From the NCBI GenBank assembly GCA_024228935.1, contig JAAESX010000179.1:1-53789 (forward strand): DNA of 53,789 bases. Direction: 5' to 3'. The position numbers and the translations under genes were made by a program. Of the stretch, positions 24,907-32,876 are shown in pieces. Source of the DNA: Pseudomonadota bacterium (GTDB lineage: Bacteria > Myxococcota_A > UBA796 > CAJQPC01). Position 1 is the first letter of the stretch, and each line of letters begins with the position of its first letter. The notes below the pieces were generated by a model that ran no database searches, was not told the origin of the DNA, and saw nothing but the letters and a program-made list of their open reading frames with translations.

Positions 24907-25887
24907 TCAGCAGTTGGTGAACGCCGGGCGCCGCTTCTCGAGGAAGGCGGTGATGCCCTCGTTCGCGTCAGCGGTTCCCATCAGCTCGTTCAGGTACAGG
25001 CGCTCGAGCTCGGGGAGCTCGTCCCGCAAGGCGTTGAGCAGGCTCGCTCGGGCCGCCTTCTCGGCGAACCGGAGCGACGACGCCGAGGTGCGGGACAGCC
25101 GCTTGGCGACCAGCTCCTGCCACCAGGCGGTGGGGTCCTCGACGACGGCGGAGGCCAGCCCTCGATTGAGCGCTTCCTCGGCCGTCCACGAGCGTCCCGA
25201 GACGCACAGGTCCAGCGCGGCGGCACCGCCACAGCGCCAAGGCAGCAGCAGCGAGGCCATCGGCGGGAAGACCGCCAGCTGGATCTCGGGCTGCCCCAGT
25301 CGGGCCTCGGGCGTGCACACGATCCACGTGCACCACGAGGCGAGCTCGAGCCCGCCGCCCAGGCACTGGCCGCGAACGACCGCGCAGGTCGGGATGCCCA
25401 ACACGCCCAGGTCACGGAACATCCCGTGGAAGGCCTCGAGCATGGCTCCGGCCTGTTCCTTCTGGTGCTCCTCGACGCTCGCGCCGAAGCAGAAGTGGTC
25501 GCCGCTTCCTTCGAAGACCAGCAGTCGATCCGAGGGCTGGATCTCCGCGAGAAGACCTCGGATCGCGCCGATCATCGCGGCGTCCAGGATGTTGGCCTTC
25601 GGCTGGTCGAGCGTGACGTGGACGACGCCCGAGTCGTGACGGGTGACCGAGATCATGTGGGGCTCCGGCTTGCGGGTGTAGACGACGACGTACGAGGTGC
25701 AGACCGAAGCGGCGCAGTCCTGGCACTTCTCGCCGAAGTCGTCTGGCATCAGGCGCTGAAGGTGCACCTCGAAGCCGGACGACGAGTACATCTCCTGGGC
25801 CTCGCGGGCGCGAGACTCGTCGGCCAGGAACCGACGCTGCCAGCCTTCGGCGACCAGCACCTCGGACGTGAGGACGCCGCGTGTCAC
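24907..25887 (-). CDS. dch: Dienoyl-CoA hydratase (enoyl-CoA hydratase family) with extra N-terminal domain
   Basis: This 326-residue protein starts at GTG 25887, overlapping the previous stop. Residues about 78-326 are a crotonase fold (FEGSGDHFCFGASVEEH, AVVRGQCLGGGLELASWCTWIV, LGQPEIQLAVFPPMASLLLP), as in cyclohexa-1,5-diene-1-carbonyl-CoA hydratase, which hydrates the product of benzoyl-CoA reductase. The first 77 residues form a small separate domain with CQDC and another Cys, and EMYSSSGFEVHLQRLMPDDFG. An internal ATG with GGAG upstream precedes MISVTRHD, so a shorter form could also be made. The assignment as Dch rests on context. Confidence 0.75.
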   Translation of the reverse strand: MTRGVLTSEVLVAEGWQRRFLADESRAREAQEMYSSSGFEVHLQRLMPDDFGEKCQDCAASVCTSYVVVYTRKPEPHMISVTRHDSGVVHVTLDQPKANILDAAMIGAIRGLLAEIQPSDRLLVFEGSGDHFCFGASVEEHQKEQAGAMLEAFHGMFRDLGVLGIPTCAVVRGQCLGGGLELASWCTWIVCTPEARLGQPEIQLAVFPPMASLLLPWRCGGAAALDLCVSGRSWTAEEALNRGLASAVVEDPTAWWQELVAKRLSRTSASSLRFAEKAARASLLNALRDELPELERLYLNELMGTADANEGITAFLEKRRPAFTNC

Positions 25888-26711
25888 ACCCGCGCCTCAG
25901 TGACGGGCTTCACGGTGGACATCTTCTCGAGCCGCATGTGGCCGAGGATGGCTCCGCCGAGCGCCGAGACGTACTGGCAGTAGTCCTCGGGCGGCACGTT
26001 GACCGGGTGGCCAAGGCTCTTCTCGACCGTGCGGGCCATGCTGCCGAAGCGCAGGATTCCGCCGACGAGCGTGTACTCGGGCTGGGCCTTCACGCGCTTC
26101 ATCAGCTGGACCGTGCGGGTCGTGAGCGACTCGATGGCGCCCTGCATGATGTCGCCCGGAGGGGTGCCCAGGGACAGGTGGTTGATGACCTCGGACTCGG
26201 CGAAGACCGCGCAGACCCCGGAGATCGGGACCGCGTTGCGCGAGGTCTCCATGACCGCGCTGATCTCCTGCACCGTGTAGCCCATGTACCGAGCCGTCTT
26301 CTCGAGGAAGGCGCCGGTGCCGGCCGCACACTTGTCGTTCAGACGGAAGGCCAGGACCTTGCTGGAGTCGTCCAGGCGGCTGGCCTTCATGGTCTGGCCG
26401 CCGATGTCGAGCACCGAGCGCGTCTCGGGGAAGAAGTACGTCGCTCCCCGGGCCGCCGCCGTGAGCTCCGTCACGGCGATGTCCTTGAAGTCGACCTGAT
26501 GCCGTCCGACCCCGGTGGCGACGACGTAGGAGACGTCGGTCTCGTCCAGTCCCGCGTCGCTCAGACAGGTCTCGTACGTGGCCCGAGCGATCTCGGTCAG
26601 GCGGAACCCGGTCGGGTTCATCGCGCGAGCGAGGATCTTGCCGTCGTCGTCCTGGAGCACGACCTTGCAGTAGGTGGAACCGAGGTCGACACCGGCGGTG
26701 ATGCGGCTCAT
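25884..26711 (-). CDS. bzdQ: Benzoyl-CoA reductase ATPase subunit (BcrA/BcrD, BzdQ-like)
   Basis: The start is ATG 26711, overlapping the upstream gene by four bases; it encodes 275 residues. This is an ASKHA-fold BadF/BadG/BcrA/BcrD ATPase: ITAGVDLGSTYCKVVLQD (phosphate 1), VLDIGGQTMKA (phosphate 2) and YTLVGGILRF. Cysteines in NDKCAAGTG and GVCAVFAESE are the ligands of the [4Fe-4S] cluster shared between the two ATPase subunits. These subunits couple ATP hydrolysis to electron transfer for aromatic ring reduction. Size and order match BzdQ of the Azoarcus type. Confidence 0.85.
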   Translation of the reverse strand: MSRITAGVDLGSTYCKVVLQDDDGKILARAMNPTGFRLTEIARATYETCLSDAGLDETDVSYVVATGVGRHQVDFKDIAVTELTAAARGATYFFPETRSVLDIGGQTMKASRLDDSSKVLAFRLNDKCAAGTGAFLEKTARYMGYTVQEISAVMETSRNAVPISGVCAVFAESEVINHLSLGTPPGDIMQGAIESLTTRTVQLMKRVKAQPEYTLVGGILRFGSMARTVEKSLGHPVNVPPEDYCQYVSALGGAILGHMRLEKMSTVKPVTEARV

Positions 26712-27514
26712 GAGGCCTCCTTGCTGGTTCGGCCCGCGCGGATGCGGTCCATGGCGAAGAGCGCGGCACCCAGGGCACCGATGTACTGGCAGTCGTCGCT
26801 CACGTTCAGCTTCACGCCGACGCGCTGCTCGAGCGCCTCGACCATCGCCGTGTTGCGGGACACGCCGCCCGTGAAGGTGACCTCGTCCTCGACGCCGACG
26901 CGTCGCATCAGGCCGCTGCTTCGGACCGCGATGGACTTGTGGACGCCCCACAGGATGTCCTCAATCTTCTTGCCCTTGCCGAGCCAGGACAGGACCTCGG
27001 ACTCGGCGAACACCGTGCACGTGGTGCTGATCTTGACGGGGTGGCTGGACTTCAGCGCGACGTCGCCCAGGTCCGACAGCGGGATGTCGAGCGCGGCGGA
27101 GGCGGCGCCCAGGAACCGGCCGGTCCCCGCTGCGCACTTGTCGTTCATGCAGAAGTCGACGATCTCGCCGGTCTCGCTGACCAGGATGGCCTTGGTGTCC
27201 TGGCCACCCATGTCGACGACCGTGCGGGTCTTCGGGAACAGGTGGACGGCGCCGCGGGCGTGGCAGCTGATCTCGGTGACCTGGTCGTTGCCGAAGGTCA
27301 CCCGGTAGCGGCCGTAGCCGGTGCCGATGACGTACTCGACCTCCTGCTCGGAGAGCCCGCGCTCGCGCAGGGCCTTGTCGAAGGCGTCCTGTGCGGCCTG
27401 GATGACGTTGGCGCCGGTGTCCACCAGCGCGCGCCCGATGATGGCGCCGTCCTCGTCGATCACGACGGCCTTGGTCTGGGTGGAACCGACGTCCACTCCG
27501 GCTGCGTATGCCAT
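26708..27514 (-). CDS. bzdP: Benzoyl-CoA reductase ATPase subunit (BcrA/BcrD, BzdP-like)
   Basis: The start is ATG 27514, overlapping the previous stop (TGATG); it encodes 268 residues. It is a second ASKHA ATPase paralogous to its neighbour: AAGVDVGSTQTKAVVID, VVDMGGQDTKAIL, MNDKCAAGTGRF, TTCTVFAESEV and VTFTGGVSRN. Having two different such subunits separates benzoyl-CoA reductases from 2-hydroxyacyl-CoA dehydratases, which use a single homodimeric activator. The subunit is far shorter than the roughly 440-residue BcrA of Thauera, favouring the Bzd subtype (established sizes recalled, not searched). Confidence 0.85.
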   Translation of the reverse strand: MAYAAGVDVGSTQTKAVVIDEDGAIIGRALVDTGANVIQAAQDAFDKALRERGLSEQEVEYVIGTGYGRYRVTFGNDQVTEISCHARGAVHLFPKTRTVVDMGGQDTKAILVSETGEIVDFCMNDKCAAGTGRFLGAASAALDIPLSDLGDVALKSSHPVKISTTCTVFAESEVLSWLGKGKKIEDILWGVHKSIAVRSSGLMRRVGVEDEVTFTGGVSRNTAMVEALEQRVGVKLNVSDDCQYIGALGAALFAMDRIRAGRTSKEAS

Positions 27515-28833
27515 CAGGCACCTCCCAATGCGGGCTGCGTGGCGGGCGGCGTGCCCGTCTTGAGCTTGCGCGTGTTGAGCCCTTCGAAGAATGCATCGAT
27601 GCGGTTCTTGAGCTGGGCCTCGGAGACCACCCGGCGGTCCATCATGTCGCTCTCGATGAAGAGCGAGGGGATGCCGGTCTCCTCCATCAAGGCGCGGCGG
27701 CTGTCCGCCAGGCCGGTCGAGACCGTTCGGCAGCTCTTGATGGGGTGGTAGACGACGCCCTCGACGCCGAAGCGCTCGATGGAGTCGCGGATCATGGTCG
27801 TCTGGTCGAACATGCTGTCCATCGCATCGCGAACGGTCAGCAGGAAGCCTTCGCTCAGCGAGGCGACCGGGTCCTTCAGGTCGTACTCGTACCCGCAGTT
27901 GGTTCCGCCCGAGGCGAACCACAGATACGTCGAGTTCACGAAGACCCCGCCCCAGTCGCTGAACAGCTCGTTGAAGCGGCGGAAGCTCGGGTAGCAGGGG
28001 ACCCCGACGAAGGCGAGGCGGTGCTTCTCCTCGACGGCGGTGCCGATGCGATTGGCCGCCTTGTACTCCATCTCCTCGACCAGGTCCTCGAAGTACCTCG
28101 CGCCTTCGGGGGTGCCGCGCAGGCCGTTGGCGACGCCCAGGTAGATGGTGCCGTCGGTCAGCGCGTTGAACCCGCCCGGTGTCGAGGCGTTCAGCTCGAG
28201 GACCCGCTTCCAGCACCGGCTCATGGTGTTGGCGTGCGTCATGGTCTCGCGCAGCTTGTCGATGTCGAACTTACGACCGCTGACCTGCTCGCAGAGCCCG
28301 ATGAACTCGCGGATCTGGCTCTCGACGTACTTGCGGTCGTTCTCGAAGCTCCGGTCACCGGGCATCGTGTGCACGCCCAGCTGACGGTGTCCGGGCACGT
28401 CGACCGTGAAGATCGGGATCTTGTGGATGCGCTCCCAGATCTCGGCCCACTTCACGTACGTGTTGCAGGCGTTGGTGTAGACGGCGAGCGACGGCTTGGG
28501 GATGCGCCCCATCGGGTGCTCGCCCTTGCGCAGCTGGGTCGCCACGTCGGCCTTCACGTACCCGCAGATGTCCGGGCTGTAGCCGTAGTCCTCGGCCTCG
28601 CGCAGGTACTCGTGAGCGACCCGGCGGACGGCCAGCTGAAGGCTGTTGATCTCGGGGAAGGTGACCCGCATGTCGAACGACTTGAGGATCTCGTTGAGGC
28701 TCCCCATGACGAAGACATACGCGGCCGGCTCACCGCGCTCGGCGGCGGCGCTCAGGTCTTCGAACCACTCTCGGAAGAGGCGCGCACCGTCTCGGTTTCC
28801 GCGGCCGACAATCGATTCATTCATGGCACTCAT
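27514..28833 (-). CDS. bzdO: Benzoyl-CoA reductase subunit B (BcrB, BzdO-like)
   Basis: This 439-residue protein of the HgdB/2-hydroxyglutaryl-CoA dehydratase D-component family starts at ATG 28833, overlapping the upstream stop. Conserved patches include YTNACNTYVKWAEIWERI, FVGVPCYPSFRRFNELFSDWGG and GVVYHPIKSCRTVSTG; the cysteines in these are candidates for [4Fe-4S] ligands. With subunit C it forms the substrate-binding, ring-reducing module. ATG-stop overlaps on both sides indicate one coupled operon. Confidence 0.87.
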   Translation of the reverse strand: MSAMNESIVGRGNRDGARLFREWFEDLSAAAERGEPAAYVFVMGSLNEILKSFDMRVTFPEINSLQLAVRRVAHEYLREAEDYGYSPDICGYVKADVATQLRKGEHPMGRIPKPSLAVYTNACNTYVKWAEIWERIHKIPIFTVDVPGHRQLGVHTMPGDRSFENDRKYVESQIREFIGLCEQVSGRKFDIDKLRETMTHANTMSRCWKRVLELNASTPGGFNALTDGTIYLGVANGLRGTPEGARYFEDLVEEMEYKAANRIGTAVEEKHRLAFVGVPCYPSFRRFNELFSDWGGVFVNSTYLWFASGGTNCGYEYDLKDPVASLSEGFLLTVRDAMDSMFDQTTMIRDSIERFGVEGVVYHPIKSCRTVSTGLADSRRALMEETGIPSLFIESDMMDRRVVSEAQLKNRIDAFFEGLNTRKLKTGTPPATQPALGGA

Positions 28834-29996
28834 CCGAACAGGAGGTTTTCAACGAAGGTCTCGACCTGGAGCTCCAGCGAACCGAAGTTCGTCATGTTCT
28901 CCTCGAACTCCGACAGGAAGTACGGGACGCTCTCCTTGTCGAGCTCGAGCACGTAGGAGACCTGCTCCTCGAGGCCGGGCTCGCACATCTTGGCGGCGGT
29001 CAGCACCACGGCGGTCGCTTCGGCGGCCTTCGCTCGAGCCAGGAGCATCCGCTCCTTCGGCTTGTCGTTGTCGTGCTGGACCGGCGAGTAGCTGGACCGG
29101 TCGAGGTAGCTCTCGGCGAGCGCCTGGAGGGGATCGATGTCGGTCGGCACGTCCTCGGTGAGGTAGCGCAGGCCGATCAGGAAGTCGTCGTCGACGATGT
29201 AGCAGGAGCGCCCGACCATCCGGATGAGGTCCAGCGGCGGCTGCTCGCAGAAGGCGCCCTCGAAGACGACGCGGACGCGGTCCTCGGCCTTGGCCTCGTT
29301 GGCACGGATGCCGGTGAGCGCGGCCTCGAGCAGCTCGATGTGCTCCTCGACGGGGATGCGACCGCCGATGGCGACCAGGCAGTAGGCGTCCTCGGCGGCG
29401 ACGAGCCAGGGCGTGTTGCGCTTGATCTCGTACAGGTCGCGGACCAGTGCGCGGCTCTTGTTGTAGAGCCGGATGGACTCGGTGAGCTTCGTCTTGTCGA
29501 AGGCCTCGCCGGTGATGTCCTCGATGGCCTCGATCAGGTTGCCGTACTCGTCGGCCAGGTACTGAGCGGTCCCGCTGCCGTTCGCGTTCTGCGGCAGGTA
29601 CAGGATGCGGGACGGGTAGGTGTGGTTCCGGCCCCAGATGGCGGCCAGGTTGCGGGCCGCGTCGCAGATGGGGTGGCTCACGAACAGGTCGAGCTCGACC
29701 TTGCCCGAGAGGCTGAGCTCGAGCGAGGTCTTCAAGATCGAGCAGAGGTAGCTGCCGAAGCGCGAGTCCGCGTTGTTCGGCTCGACCGGGGCTCCGGCGA
29801 TCTTGAGCGGGAGCATCCCGGCGGCGTGAGCGATCTCGGTCGGGAAGTAGACCTGGAAGTGGCCCAGGACCTTTCCGCCCTGCTCACGCCAGCTCTCGAC
29901 CATCGAGAAGTCGGCTTCGTCGATGGCTTCGCGGCACTGGAACAGGATCTCGGCGAGTGGCTGTCCGTGCCAGGCCGTGAACGTCGCTGTCGGCAT
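28830..29996 (-). CDS. bzdN: Benzoyl-CoA reductase subunit C (BcrC, BzdN-like)
   Basis: The start is ATG 29996 with GGAG seven bases upstream; it encodes 388 residues. This HgdB-family subunit carries YFPTEIAHAAGMLPLKIAG, YLCSILKTSLEL and SHPICDAARNLAAIWGRN, whose cysteines should bind the active-site cluster. It is the first gene of the minus-strand operon and lies directly behind the TGCA-rich control region. Benzoyl-CoA reductase performs the ATP-driven, ferredoxin-dependent two-electron reduction of benzoyl-CoA to the cyclic dienoyl-CoA in anaerobes. Confidence 0.87.
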   Translation of the reverse strand: MPTATFTAWHGQPLAEILFQCREAIDEADFSMVESWREQGGKVLGHFQVYFPTEIAHAAGMLPLKIAGAPVEPNNADSRFGSYLCSILKTSLELSLSGKVELDLFVSHPICDAARNLAAIWGRNHTYPSRILYLPQNANGSGTAQYLADEYGNLIEAIEDITGEAFDKTKLTESIRLYNKSRALVRDLYEIKRNTPWLVAAEDAYCLVAIGGRIPVEEHIELLEAALTGIRANEAKAEDRVRVVFEGAFCEQPPLDLIRMVGRSCYIVDDDFLIGLRYLTEDVPTDIDPLQALAESYLDRSSYSPVQHDNDKPKERMLLARAKAAEATAVVLTAAKMCEPGLEEQVSYVLELDKESVPYFLSEFEENMTNFGSLELQVETFVENLLFG

Positions 29997-30009
29997 CGAG
30001 GGGCTCCTC

Positions 30010-30081
30010 TGCAGTGTTCTGCCCTGATCTACCCTGCTCATGCAGAAAAGTGCAACATGATTCTATGCTATGCATTATACT
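30010..30081. promoter_or_regulatory. Divergent control region with phased TGCA boxes
   Basis: TGCA occurs at 30010, 30041, 30051 and 30071; the middle pair is TGCA-N6-TGCA and the spacing is close to multiples of the helical turn. TATACT (30076-30081) is a candidate -10 for the plus-strand regulator gene. On the minus strand, TTGCAC (30050-30055) and TAGATC (30026-30031) are 18 bases apart and could be the operon promoter. TGCA repeats are what I recall for BzdR operators. This stretch is also markedly AT-richer than its surroundings. Confidence 0.6.
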
Positions 30082-30109
30082 GCCGACACCCCGAGCGCCG
30101 GAGCGAGAC

Positions 30110-30961
30110 ATGGCGTCCACCCCTGAGTCCCTGACGAGGAGGATCGGCAGCCGCGTGCGGCTCCGACGCATCGAGCTCGGACAGCCCGTCCGAGTCGTCG
30201 CCGAGCGATCGGGTCTGTCCGCTCGCTTCCTGGCCGACGTCGAGAGCGGCAAGGCCAACATCTCCATCACGCGGCTCTCCCAGCTGGCGGATGCGCTCGA
30301 GCTGCCGCTGACCGCTCTGCTCCAGCCGGGCGGCGCTGGGCCGAGGGCACGGATCGACAGCCTGCTCGCGGCCTGCTCGGACGCGGAGCTGCGTCAGGCC
30401 CTGGGCGTCCTCGAGGTCGCGCTCGGACGAAAGACGCCTCGAATCGTCGCGCTGCTGGGCATCCGCGGGGCCGGGAAGAGCACCGTGGGCCAGGCGCTCG
30501 CCGGCGAGCTGCAGCTGCCGTTCGTCGAGCTCGACCAGACCATCGAGGCGCTGGCCGGGATGCGCATCGGCGACATCTTCACGATGCACGGCGAGGCTTA
30601 CTACCGGGAGCTTGAGCTCAAGGCGTTCGCCGAACTGGTCGCCGAAGGGACGCCCTGTGTGGTCGCGCTGCCGGGCGGCGTCGTCGGCTCCGAGGCCGCG
30701 CGGAAGCTCATCCGCGAGGGCTGCACGTCGGTCTGGCTGAAGGCCGAGGCGCTCGACTACTGGAACCGCGTCTTCGCGACCGGCGACACCCGGCCCATGG
30801 AGGGCCGATCGGATGCGATGGACCAGCTCCAGGCCCTGATCCGACAGCGCGCTCCTCTCTACGAGGACGTGGACCTGACCATCGACACCAGCGGCCGAAC
30901 GCTCGCGGATGTCGTCACCGAAGTCCTGGCGGGACTCGACGCTTCGAGTCGCCGCCCCTGA
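30110..30961 (+). CDS. bzdR: BzdR-like transcriptional regulator (HTH plus shikimate-kinase-like)
   Basis: ATG 30110 has GGAG upstream and encodes 283 residues. Residues 10-72 are an Xre/HTH_3 domain (RRIELGQPVRVVAERSGLSARFLADVESGKANIS). A linker leads to a shikimate-kinase-like domain from about 112, with P-loop GIRGAGKST at 117-125 and LPGGVVGS. This two-domain architecture is that of BzdR/BoxR, repressors of benzoate catabolism that use the kinase-like domain to bind benzoyl-CoA. It is divergent from the reductase operon, as in Azoarcus. Confidence 0.9.
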   Translation: MASTPESLTRRIGSRVRLRRIELGQPVRVVAERSGLSARFLADVESGKANISITRLSQLADALELPLTALLQPGGAGPRARIDSLLAACSDAELRQALGVLEVALGRKTPRIVALLGIRGAGKSTVGQALAGELQLPFVELDQTIEALAGMRIGDIFTMHGEAYYRELELKAFAELVAEGTPCVVALPGGVVGSEAARKLIREGCTSVWLKAEALDYWNRVFATGDTRPMEGRSDAMDQLQALIRQRAPLYEDVDLTIDTSGRTLADVVTEVLAGLDASSRRP

Positions 30962-30983
30962 ATCCGTTCCACGAGGAGTCCCC

Positions 30984-32051
30984 ATGCAGATCCAGTCCTG
31001 GCAGATGACCGAGCCCAAGCTCGCCATGTCCACAGCCCGCCGTGAGCTCGACGAGAGCTCGCTCACCGGAGACCAGGCCCTGGTCGAGGTCGCTGGCTGC
31101 GGCGTCTGCCACACCGACCTCGGGTTCCTGTACGACGGGGTCCGCACCCGACACGAGCTGCCGCTCACGCTCGGCCACGAGATCGCCGGACGCGTCGTCG
31201 CTGCCGGGCCGGACGCCCAGGACTGGATGGGGAAGGCGGTCGTGGTCCCCGCGGTCATCCCGTGTGGCGAGTGTGCCGCCTGCAAGAAGGGACGGGGAGC
31301 CATCTGCGGTGACCAGTTCTTCCCTGGCAACGATGACCACGGCGGCTTCGCCTCGCACGTCGTCGTGCCGGGCAGGGGACTTTGCGCCGTGGACGAAGCC
31401 CGGCTCGCGAGCGCGGGCATCGAGCTCGCCACGCTCTCGGTCGTCGCCGACGCGGTGACCACGCCGTACCAGGCCATCGTCAACGCCGACCTCGAGGAAG
31501 GTGACGTCGCCATCTTCATCGGTGTCGGCGGCGTCGGGAACTTCGGCGTGCAGATCGCCAAGCACATGGGGGCACACGTCGTGGCCATCGACGTGGACGA
31601 GGCGCGGCTGGCCGCGATGCACGCGGCCGAGCTGAAGATCACGAGCTCGGACGACCTGCGCGGCATCAAGAAGCAGATCCGCGGCTGGGTGAAGGAGAAC
31701 GGGTACGCGACCACCGGCTGGAAGATCTTCGAGACGAGCGGCCACCCCGCTGGCCAGGCGCTGGCGTTCTCGCTCCTGGGCTACGACGCGCACCTGGCGG
31801 TCGTCGGGTACACCCGCGAGAAGATCCCCGTCCGGCTCTCGAACCTGATGGCGTTCGACGCGACGATGCGCGGCACCTGGGGCTGCCTGCCCGAGCACTA
31901 CCCGGCCGTCGTCGACATGGTGCTGTCCGGGGCGGTCGACCTGTCCGAGGTCACCGAGTCGCGCCCGATGAGCCGGATCAACGAGACCTTCGACGAGCTG
32001 CATCGGCACGCGCTGAAGCGGCGCCCCGTGCTGATCCCCGACTTCTCCTGA
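30984..32051 (+). CDS. had: 6-hydroxycyclohex-1-ene-1-carbonyl-CoA dehydrogenase
   Basis: The start is ATG 30984 with GAGGAG upstream; it encodes 355 residues. It is a zinc-type medium-chain dehydrogenase: GCGVCHTD and GHEIAGRV (catalytic zinc), four-cysteine structural zinc loop CGECAACKKGRGAIC, and NAD-binding GVGGVGNFG. Together with its place next to the BzdR-like gene and the reductase operon, this identifies it as the dehydrogenase acting after Dch in the benzoyl-CoA pathway. A generic alcohol dehydrogenase role is the alternative. Confidence 0.82.
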   Translation: MQIQSWQMTEPKLAMSTARRELDESSLTGDQALVEVAGCGVCHTDLGFLYDGVRTRHELPLTLGHEIAGRVVAAGPDAQDWMGKAVVVPAVIPCGECAACKKGRGAICGDQFFPGNDDHGGFASHVVVPGRGLCAVDEARLASAGIELATLSVVADAVTTPYQAIVNADLEEGDVAIFIGVGGVGNFGVQIAKHMGAHVVAIDVDEARLAAMHAAELKITSSDDLRGIKKQIRGWVKENGYATTGWKIFETSGHPAGQALAFSLLGYDAHLAVVGYTREKIPVRLSNLMAFDATMRGTWGCLPEHYPAVVDMVLSGAVDLSEVTESRPMSRINETFDELHRHALKRRPVLIPDFS

Positions 32052-32104
32052 GCGGACTGTGACTGTCCTTCGAGCCTCGGCATACCGTGTGCTCGGAGGA
32101 CCTC

Positions 32105-32875
32105 ATGCTGATCGCACTCATCGCCTGCAACGCCGGTACGGGCGGCTACGACCCGGACACCTGGAACAGCCCGCTGGCCAGCGAGGCCGAGGAAGACGGC
32201 GACCCGGTCAACGGCGAGACCATCTACTTCGAGGAGACCTGGAACGGCAGCGCGTACGGCCTGACCTGCTCGCACTGCCACTCGATCGACCCGGCGGACA
32301 CGCCGACGACCGATGCGGACGAGTACAACCGAGCGGCCCACACCGTCTGGAACGCGCCCTACCGCGCCTCGTGGAAGTCGGGCGATGCGTGGGACTCGGA
32401 CTCGAACAAGATCGGCGCCTTCGGCGGGCAGATCTGCGTCGTCGCGTACTACCCGGACTCCGAGATGGACGCGCAGTCCGCGGCGGACCTCGAGGCCTGG
32501 ATGCGTCAGCAGCGCGACGACGTCCAGGACGCCGATGACGACCGGGCCCAGCCGCTGGAGTACGGCTTCACCAGCTGGGACGCGGACGCGTGGCTCGAGG
32601 CGAACCCAGCGCCCTACGGTGATGCGGTCGCAGGTCAGGAGCTGACCGATCGGCACTGCGGTTCCTGCCACGGCGAACCGGCCGTCTTCTACAGCCTGGA
32701 CAGCCTGGACGACGCCACCCTGGTGTCGCGAATCCGGAAGGACGCACTCTACGTCGACACAGATCAGGAAGTTGACGCACCCAATGGGGACATGCCGCGT
32801 CTTCCCAAGGACCGGCTGAGCGACGACGAGCTGGGTGACCTGCTCGCATACCTGACCCAGGACGCTGGAGAGTGA
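32105..32875 (+). CDS. Diheme cytochrome c lipoprotein
   Basis: ATG 32105 has GGAGG upstream and encodes MLIALIAC|N, a lipobox after seven residues. The 256-residue protein has CxxCH motifs at 55-59 and 185-189, in two cytochrome c-like halves separated by an acidic linker. Candidate Met ligands occur in NGDMPRLP and SEMDAQ. It lies 54 bases downstream of the dehydrogenase and may be cotranscribed. It probably transfers electrons at the outer or cytoplasmic membrane surface; its partner is unknown. Confidence 0.87.
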   Translation: MLIALIACNAGTGGYDPDTWNSPLASEAEEDGDPVNGETIYFEETWNGSAYGLTCSHCHSIDPADTPTTDADEYNRAAHTVWNAPYRASWKSGDAWDSDSNKIGAFGGQICVVAYYPDSEMDAQSAADLEAWMRQQRDDVQDADDDRAQPLEYGFTSWDADAWLEANPAPYGDAVAGQELTDRHCGSCHGEPAVFYSLDSLDDATLVSRIRKDALYVDTDQEVDAPNGDMPRLPKDRLSDDELGDLLAYLTQDAGE

Positions 32876-32876
32876 A

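Noticed and set aside
27514..30000. 2-hydroxyacyl-CoA dehydratase instead of benzoyl-CoA reductase
   Set aside because: Two distinct ASKHA ATPase genes, a BzdR-like regulator and the Dch/Had neighbours favour benzoyl-CoA reductase; dehydratases use a single activator gene.
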